Of a stretch of 64,000 bases of DNA, positions 59,773 through 64,000 are shown piece after piece. Location: positions 1-64,000 of the forward strand of contig NZ_JANHLK010000030.1 of NCBI RefSeq assembly GCF_028682635.1, written 5' to 3'. The notes below the pieces were generated by a model, which saw only the letters and a list, made by a program, of their open reading frames with translations, did not search any database and was not told the origin of the DNA. This DNA is from Pseudomonas putida. GTDB lineage: Bacteria; Pseudomonadota; Gammaproteobacteria; Pseudomonadales; Pseudomonadaceae. The translations under genes were made by a program, and so were the position numbers. Each line of letters begins with the position of its first letter. Positions within the stretch are counted from its first letter, which is position 1.

Positions 59773-60081
59773 TCAGGCACCTGATTCCGGGTCGCTCGCA
59801 GGCAAGCCGCGAGCCTCCTTGTCGTTTTCGTCCTGATCGTTCATGTGCGGGGCGGCGTCGGAATCATCGAGGCGAGCACCTTTTCCATGGTCCGGATGCT
59901 CACTCGAGACCGGGTTATTTGCCTCCACGCCTCTCATATCTTCATCGACAGGCGCTTCATCGTTCGGCGGCAATGGAACCTCAGGCGCATCCTTCATGGG
60001 GTCATGGCCGGTTTCGTTGTCCGTGGTTCGCGTCACGTCCTGCTGCGACCTGTTACCCACTGCATTCTCGTCAATGTCCAT
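59773..60081 (-). CDS. Acidic, low-complexity hypothetical protein
   Basis: The 102-residue product is taken from ATG 60081 (GGAG upstream). DIDENAVGNRSQQDVTRTTDNETGHDPMKDAPEVPLPPNDEAPVDEDMRG and the rest are rich in Asp, Glu, Pro and Asn, with no hydrophobic core, so it should be disordered. The pattern resembles small stress-related proteins, but no family is recognised. It lies convergent to the acyl-CoA dehydrogenase gene. Confidence 0.65.
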   Translation of the reverse strand: MDIDENAVGNRSQQDVTRTTDNETGHDPMKDAPEVPLPPNDEAPVDEDMRGVEANNPVSSEHPDHGKGARLDDSDAAPHMNDQDENDKEARGLPASDPESGA

Positions 60082-60194
60082 GCTGGTTCTCCGTTTTGAT
60101 GCGCGCAATGTCCGCGCTTATACATGAGAGATAGCGGCGCGGCTCGAGTGCCGAGCTTTGGACGAGCGGCAAACCCGAGAGCCCTCAGGAAAGC

Positions 60195-60929
60195 TCAGTC
60201 CCAGTCGAAACCGAGTTCCTGATCGATCGGCGGGATGCACTGCAGGGTCGCCAGATCCAGCAGGGTGAAATAACCGTCCAGCCAGCCCGCTGTGTCGATG
60301 TGGTACACGTTGCCAAGCACTGCAGGCTGCCTGAGCGGTGTATGCCCGACCACCAGGGCACGCAGTCCCTCAATGCAGTCGGTATCGCCGTCCTGAATCC
60401 GGGTTCGCGACCACAGGCAACTGTGCTGCACAAGTTCCAGCCGCTTGGTGCTTTCAGGTGATTGCAGTTCGGTGCACAGTTGATCCCACGACGGCACCGG
60501 GCAATCGGCGTGAACGATCCCGACCAATCCGCCAGGCGTTTCGACCTCGATGGCGATCGGCAGCTCGGCGAACTGCAGCGCGAACGCTATCTGCTCGACC
60601 AGCGACAGCCCGGCGAACCATTCCCCGCCGTTGCAGATCCAGCTGTCGACGTCGCAGGTGTCGAAGTGCGCCACGTAGTCGTCATGGTTGCCGCGCACCG
60701 GGTGAAACCATGGTTTGGCAAGCCAGTCGAGTGCGTCGCGGCTCTCGGGTCCACGATCAACCAGGTCACCGACACTGAACAGGCGGTCGACGACAGGATC
60801 GAAATCGACCGCCTCCAGCGCAGGCTGCAATCGGCTGAAGTGACCGTGAATGTCACCCACCGCAAAGTCCCGGCCGGCGGTGTTTGCGGCGAAGCGCTTG
60901 ATGCGTGACGACTCGATGGTTTCGATCAT
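60195..60929 (-). CDS. Metallophosphoesterase (PP-type serine/threonine phosphatase)
   Basis: The 244-residue protein starts at ATG 60929 with GGAG upstream. The phosphoesterase motifs are complete: RDFAVGDIHGHFSRL (GDxHG), FSVGDLVDRGPESRDALDWL (GDxVDRG), VRGNHDDYV (GNHD) and later GIVHADCP and ALVVGHTPL, which provide the remaining metal-binding His residues. This set matches the lambda-phosphatase/PrpA group acting on phosphoproteins or dinucleoside polyphosphates. Two metal ions, likely Mn, are expected. It diverges from the CigR-like gene. Confidence 0.92.
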   Translation of the reverse strand: MIETIESSRIKRFAANTAGRDFAVGDIHGHFSRLQPALEAVDFDPVVDRLFSVGDLVDRGPESRDALDWLAKPWFHPVRGNHDDYVAHFDTCDVDSWICNGGEWFAGLSLVEQIAFALQFAELPIAIEVETPGGLVGIVHADCPVPSWDQLCTELQSPESTKRLELVQHSCLWSRTRIQDGDTDCIEGLRALVVGHTPLRQPAVLGNVYHIDTAGWLDGYFTLLDLATLQCIPPIDQELGFDWD

Positions 60930-61064
60930 GGCGCACTCCGGTACGACAGAAGGCGATCCTTTGAATATTGGCATAGCTTGGCCTTGCCCGTCCTTCACCG
61001 TCGGAACCAAAACAGTCCAGAGTGTCTACATTACAGGGAGTCTTCCCTTTCTGAGAGAACGGAT

Positions 61065-61526
61065 ATGATCAGACATCGCTCGTTGATTGCAGCTATCACA
61101 TGTGTCGCATTGGTCTGCGGCCCGGCCACGGCATGGGCCGATCCAGGTAATGGCAAGGGGCAAGGAAACGCCAAGGGCAATTCGCAACACAGCCAGGAGC
61201 ATGGCAACCAGGGCAATAAGGGGAATAAGTCCGGGGGCGATGATTGGGACCATGGTCCAAGCATCAATCGAGGAAGCATTATTGGCATTGTCGATGGGTA
61301 TCGGGACTACTGGAGCCCCGGACCTGCCTTGCCACCCGGCATTCAAAAGAACCTCGCCCGGGGTAAACCGCTGCCACCCGGGATTGCGAAAAAGCTCGAT
61401 GGTCGACTGATCGGCCATTTGCCTCGTTATGAAGGTTACGAATGGCAGCAGGCGGGCACCGACCTGATACTGGTTGCGCTTGCTACCGGCCTTATCTATG
61501 AGGTCCTCAATGGCGCTTTCGATTGA
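61065..61526 (+). CDS. CigR-like exported protein
   Basis: The 153-residue protein starts at ATG 61065. A signal peptide (RSLIAAITCVALVCGPATAWA) is followed by a Gly/Asn/Lys-rich stretch (NGKGQGNAKGNSQHSQEHGNQGNKGNKSG). Then comes the conserved CigR region: ALPPGIQKNLARGKPLPPGIAKKLDGRL, YEGYEWQQAGTDLILVALATGLIYEVLN. CigR of Salmonella is described as an anti-virulence regulator linked to MgtC; family members are also grouped with RcnB-like periplasmic proteins. The function in Pseudomonas is not known. The C-terminal hydrophobic segment could anchor it to a membrane. Confidence 0.88.
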   Translation: MIRHRSLIAAITCVALVCGPATAWADPGNGKGQGNAKGNSQHSQEHGNQGNKGNKSGGDDWDHGPSINRGSIIGIVDGYRDYWSPGPALPPGIQKNLARGKPLPPGIAKKLDGRLIGHLPRYEGYEWQQAGTDLILVALATGLIYEVLNGAFD

Positions 61527-61620
61527 CGATAGACTGATGTATCCGTCCGTCGCGGAACTTGAACTGTCGGGGATTTAACGCGTCTTAAACCACGCGCAAT
61601 CAACCCTCACGGAAGCAATC

Positions 61621-62121
61621 ATGCTTTTAAAAAACAAGAGTTTCGTTGCTGTAATGTCATTCGCCATGATGCTTGCAGCCGCTCCGTTACTGCCTGCTGA
61701 CCTGTCCATCATGAACTCCGCCTATGCCAAAGAAGGTGGTGGTGGTGGTGGTGGTGGTGGCGGCGGCGGCGGTGGTGGTGGCCACGGCGGTGGAAATGGC
61801 GGCGGTAATGGTGGTGGCCATGGCGGCGGTAACGCTGGCGGTCACAGCGGTTCGGGTCACTCCGGCAGTAACGGCCGCGGTGAGGGATTGAGCAGTGATC
61901 ATGCGGGCAAATCGGTTCGCGACCATGGCATCAGCGGCAACCGTTACGGCAGTGATCGCAACGGTGACAAGGGTCACGGCACCACCACTTCGGGCATCGC
62001 ACAATCCAAAGATACCCGCGGCCTGACTAAAGCCTCTGCAATCTCGGCCACGACGCCGGGAGATCACAACGCCAAGGGATTGAGTAATGCCGGCTCGTCA
62101 ACTTCGAAAAAGTCCGATTGA
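61621..62121 (+). CDS. Glycine-rich exported protein
   Basis: The 166-residue protein has a signal-like N-terminus (KNKSFVAVMSFAMMLAAAPLLPADLSIMNSAYA), then a run of some sixteen Gly. GHGGGNGGGNGGGHGGGN and a Ser/Asp/His-rich tail with HSGSGHSGSNGRGEGLSSDHAGKSVRDHG follow. Repeated GGT/GGC codons make the gene repetitive (61735-61860) and open to slippage. The composition suits a cell-surface or biofilm matrix protein. It lies 95 bases after the CigR-like gene on the same strand. Confidence 0.75.
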   Translation: MLLKNKSFVAVMSFAMMLAAAPLLPADLSIMNSAYAKEGGGGGGGGGGGGGGGGHGGGNGGGNGGGHGGGNAGGHSGSGHSGSNGRGEGLSSDHAGKSVRDHGISGNRYGSDRNGDKGHGTTTSGIAQSKDTRGLTKASAISATTPGDHNAKGLSNAGSSTSKKSD

Positions 62122-62187
62122 GCAGAATCGGGATGAGTTGACCGCTGCAGGGTGAGCTCATCGTTATAGCGATGTGGTTCTGTGAGC

Positions 62188-62223
62188 AAAAAATCCCGGA
62201 GACCTTCTGTCTCCGGGATTTTT
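62188..62223 (+). terminator. Rho-independent terminator after the glycine-rich gene
   Basis: AATCCCGGAGAC, loop CTTCT, GTCTCCGGGATTTTT: a strong perfect stem with A run before and T run after. Confidence 0.95.
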
Positions 62224-62331
62224 CGTTGTAAGGCCGGGGGAAATCATGCCGTACGTCGTGATCCACCAGCTGGTTCCCTGGCTCGACTACGGTTGGATGT
62301 AAGACTGCTTTCCAACCCAGGAGCGTTAGGC

Positions 62332-63006
62332 ATGCACAGAATCCTCTTCCTGATGTCCGCCGCCCTGGTCATGTGCGCCAGCCAGGTCATGGCGGACACC
62401 CTCAAGATCAGCGTCATCGGCGCTGGCAACGTCGGCGGTACGCTGGGTACGCTTTGGACAAAGGCCGGGCACTCGGTGATGTTTTCGTCACGCCATCCCG
62501 AGGAGCTGGCGGACCTGGTCAAGCGCGCCGGCGCCAACGCCCGGGCGGGCTCGGTGACCGATGCCGCGGCCTGGGGCGATGTGATCGTGTTGAGCGTTCC
62601 CTACGGCGCGATGCCGGTGCTGTCCGAACAGCTCAAGGGCAAGCTTGGCGGCAAGGTGGTTTTCAGCACCAGCAACCCGTTCAGCGGCCGTGATGGAGAT
62701 GTCGGGAGCAAGGCGCTGGAGTTGGGAGCAGCCCTGGCGGACCAGCAATACCTGCCCGGCGTACACTTGGTGCGGGCATTCAACGCCGTAGGCTACGCTT
62801 CCATGAAGGACGAGTCTGGCAAGGGCAAGGCGATTCCCGTTTTCGCCGACCACGCCCAGGCCAAGGATCTGGGGGCGCGGTTGGTGCGCGACGCCGGATT
62901 CCTGCCCGTCATTTTCCCGCTGGCGCGAGCCAATGAAGGTTTACCCCGCGGTCCGCTCAGCGGCCTGTGGAACGAAGCCGAACTCAAGGGCAGGCTGGCT
63001 CCCTAG
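62332..63006 (+). CDS. NAD(P)-binding oxidoreductase with a signal peptide
   Basis: The 224-residue protein is taken from ATG 62332 (AGGAG upstream). A signal peptide (HRILFLMSAALVMCASQVMA) stands before DTLKISVIGAGNVGGTLGTLWTKAGHSVMFSSRHPEELADLVKRAG, a Rossmann fold of the F420/NADPH-reductase (FNO) group. SRHP suggests NADP preference. VVFSTSNPFSGRDG and HLVRAFNAVGYASMKDE complete the family pattern. Enzymes with NADP in the periplasm are odd, because free NADP is scarce there. Either the signal is not cleaved or the protein carries its cofactor. Confidence 0.85.
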   Translation: MHRILFLMSAALVMCASQVMADTLKISVIGAGNVGGTLGTLWTKAGHSVMFSSRHPEELADLVKRAGANARAGSVTDAAAWGDVIVLSVPYGAMPVLSEQLKGKLGGKVVFSTSNPFSGRDGDVGSKALELGAALADQQYLPGVHLVRAFNAVGYASMKDESGKGKAIPVFADHAQAKDLGARLVRDAGFLPVIFPLARANEGLPRGPLSGLWNEAELKGRLAP

Positions 63007-63018
63007 GAGAAAAACAGC

Positions 63019-63498
63019 ATGGCTCCCGCAAACCTGTTGGTCCTGGCCTGGGGTGTGTTCTTCTGCACGGCAGCGTTCGGTCAAGGCGCGGCAGACACTG
63101 ATCACCCACCGGCGATACTTCCACTGGAATCCGAGACGACGCCAAGCCTCATTGCCTGGCCGCCGCTCGCCGAACCGCTCGCCCGTGGGGTCGTCATCAT
63201 CCAGTATCGAACGGAGCACGCCAGGATCATGCCGATCTTTGGCAAAGCGGCCGCTGATGTTTCACCACGCCTGGGTCACCTTCATGTGACCGTCGACGAC
63301 TGGAAAGGTACATGGGCGCACACCAGTGAAGACCCGATCATCCTGGTCGGGCTGACCCCCGGCACGCACAAGGTTCTGCTGGAAGTGGCCGACCCGACGC
63401 ACAAGATCCTCACCCGTACGACAGTGAGTTTTGTCGTTCCGCAGAAGAACCCCACGGACGCGCCGCACGTTGACGAGGGTCACGCCGCAAAACACTGA
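63019..63498 (+). CDS. DUF6130-like exported protein
   Basis: The 159-residue protein starts 13 bases after the oxidoreductase stop. The signal peptide is NLLVLAWGVFFCTAAFG. The rest (LARGVVIIQYRTEHARIMPIFGKAAADVSPRLGHLHVTVDDWKGTWAHTSEDPIILVGLTPGTHKVLLEVADPTHKIL) is a beta-rich domain matching the DUF6130 family as I recall it. His residues in GHLHVTVDD might bind metal. Co-transcription with the exported NAD(P)-binding protein suggests joint action in the periplasm. Function unknown. Confidence 0.72.
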   Translation: MAPANLLVLAWGVFFCTAAFGQGAADTDHPPAILPLESETTPSLIAWPPLAEPLARGVVIIQYRTEHARIMPIFGKAAADVSPRLGHLHVTVDDWKGTWAHTSEDPIILVGLTPGTHKVLLEVADPTHKILTRTTVSFVVPQKNPTDAPHVDEGHAAKH

Positions 63499-63520
63499 CG
63501 ATGAGCATCAGACAAAGCCG

Positions 63521-64000
63521 TTACTTGCGCACGTTCTGGTACAGCATCAACCGTGAGGTTTCATGCATGGCGCGGGTCAATTGTGACAGGCGTTTGAACT
63601 CCTCGGGGTTTTGCTCGGCGACGTTGTCCAGCGGCGTCGGCGAGGCCAGGTCATGCAGGCTTGGCGAGCTGCCGTCGTGCTCCATCTGCACCATGTAGTG
63701 TTGCGTCACGCCGGCAATCAGCGGGAAGGTGCCTTCACGCAATACCAGTGGCACCACGCGTTCGCCTTCGGGGGCGGGCTGCTGGATATCACGGCCCATG
63801 CCGCCGTTGCGAAACTCAAGGCCGGCCATACCCGCCACGGTGGGCAGCAGGTCCACCAGGCCGACCGCTTCCTCGACTTTGCGGGTCCCGATCATGCCGG
63901 GTGCGTGGATGATCATCGGCACCGCGTTGCTTTCCAGGCCCAGTTGCTCGTAGGCCGGCGCCAGGAACGGGATCTGCGCGATACGGGTGTTGTGGTCGCC
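63521..64000 (-). CDS. Sulfatase/LTA synthase-like protein (5' part outside the window)
   Basis: The minus-strand frame is open to the right edge. The visible part begins GDHNTRIAQIPFLAPAYEQLGLESNAVPMIIHAPG, the metal-binding GDH motif of alkaline-phosphatase superfamily sulfatases. It continues EEAVGLVDLLPTVAGMAGL, the usual C-terminal stretch after the active site. The enzyme may hydrolyse sulfate esters or transfer phosphoglycerol; these groups cannot be told apart from this end alone. The catalytic Cys/Ser/Thr lies outside the window. Confidence 0.85.
   Translation of the reverse strand, partial: GDHNTRIAQIPFLAPAYEQLGLESNAVPMIIHAPGMIGTRKVEEAVGLVDLLPTVAGMAGLEFRNGGMGRDIQQPAPEGERVVPLVLREGTFPLIAGVTQHYMVQMEHDGSSPSLHDLASPTPLDNVAEQNPEEFKRLSQLTRAMHETSRLMLYQNVRK

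Overview
The window reads as chromosomal DNA of a Pseudomonas, most likely the P. fluorescens group. This rests on the gene content (livF, split pntAA-pntAB-pntB, OprD porin, ferulate ech-vdh-fcs, a CigR-like protein), the high-GC codon use of most genes, and a REP-type palindrome of the kind common in that group. The assignment is inference; no search was run.

Layout. (1) 1-6.5 kb: the 3' end of livF, the transhydrogenase operon pntAA-pntAB-pntB, an Lrp/AsnC regulator and a lower-GC aldo/keto reductase. (2) 7.1-8.4 kb: a decayed OLD-type nuclease gene followed by an IS66-like end. (3) 8.5-17.3 kb: an organosulfur block with a thiol dioxygenase, a four-domain rhodanese, an acyl-CoA dehydrogenase-like flavoprotein, a 2-hydroxyacid dehydrogenase, a LysR regulator, a class II aldolase and an FMN-dependent monooxygenase. 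Its sulfonate-type ABC transporter survives only as fragments, one fused in frame to the start of a flavoprotein. (4) 18.4-23.2 kb: a polar amino acid ABC transporter with a flavin amine oxidase and a RidA protein. Blocks 3 and 4 are bracketed by two 88-bp copies of the same palindromic element (8284 and 23613).

(5) 23.9-39.0 kb: the most interesting region. It is a divergent catabolic cluster with FMN reductase, cupin, MDR alcohol dehydrogenase and a DUF1185 protein on the minus strand. On the plus strand lie an FAH-family hydrolase, a VOC protein and an MhpA-like FAD monooxygenase. A GntR/FCD regulator follows, then an envelope module (DUF1302, DUF1329, YCF48-like, MMPL/RND) and a hydroxypyruvate isomerase-like protein. 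Variants of a palindrome centred on GTGCAC or GCGC lie at three control regions. The set looks like one regulon for a hydrophobic, probably aromatic substrate; I cannot name the substrate.

(6) 39.0-48.6 kb: accessory DNA with a broken small gene, an inverted IS1182 mosaic, a P4-like integrase next to the 3' part of a tRNA-Pro gene, a second integrase remnant, small lipoproteins, a PD-(D/E)XK nuclease-like protein, an acidic peptide and a PgeF/YfiH-family gene. (7) 48.7-59.7 kb: hydroxycinnamate (ferulate, p-coumarate) catabolism with an MFS transporter, OprD porin, MarR regulator, ech, vdh, fcs, a thiolase and an acyl-CoA dehydrogenase. (8) 59.8-64.0 kb: an acidic protein, a metallophosphatase, CigR-like and glycine-rich exported proteins, an apparently exported NAD(P)-binding protein, a DUF6130-like protein and the 3' end of a sulfatase-family gene that leaves the window.
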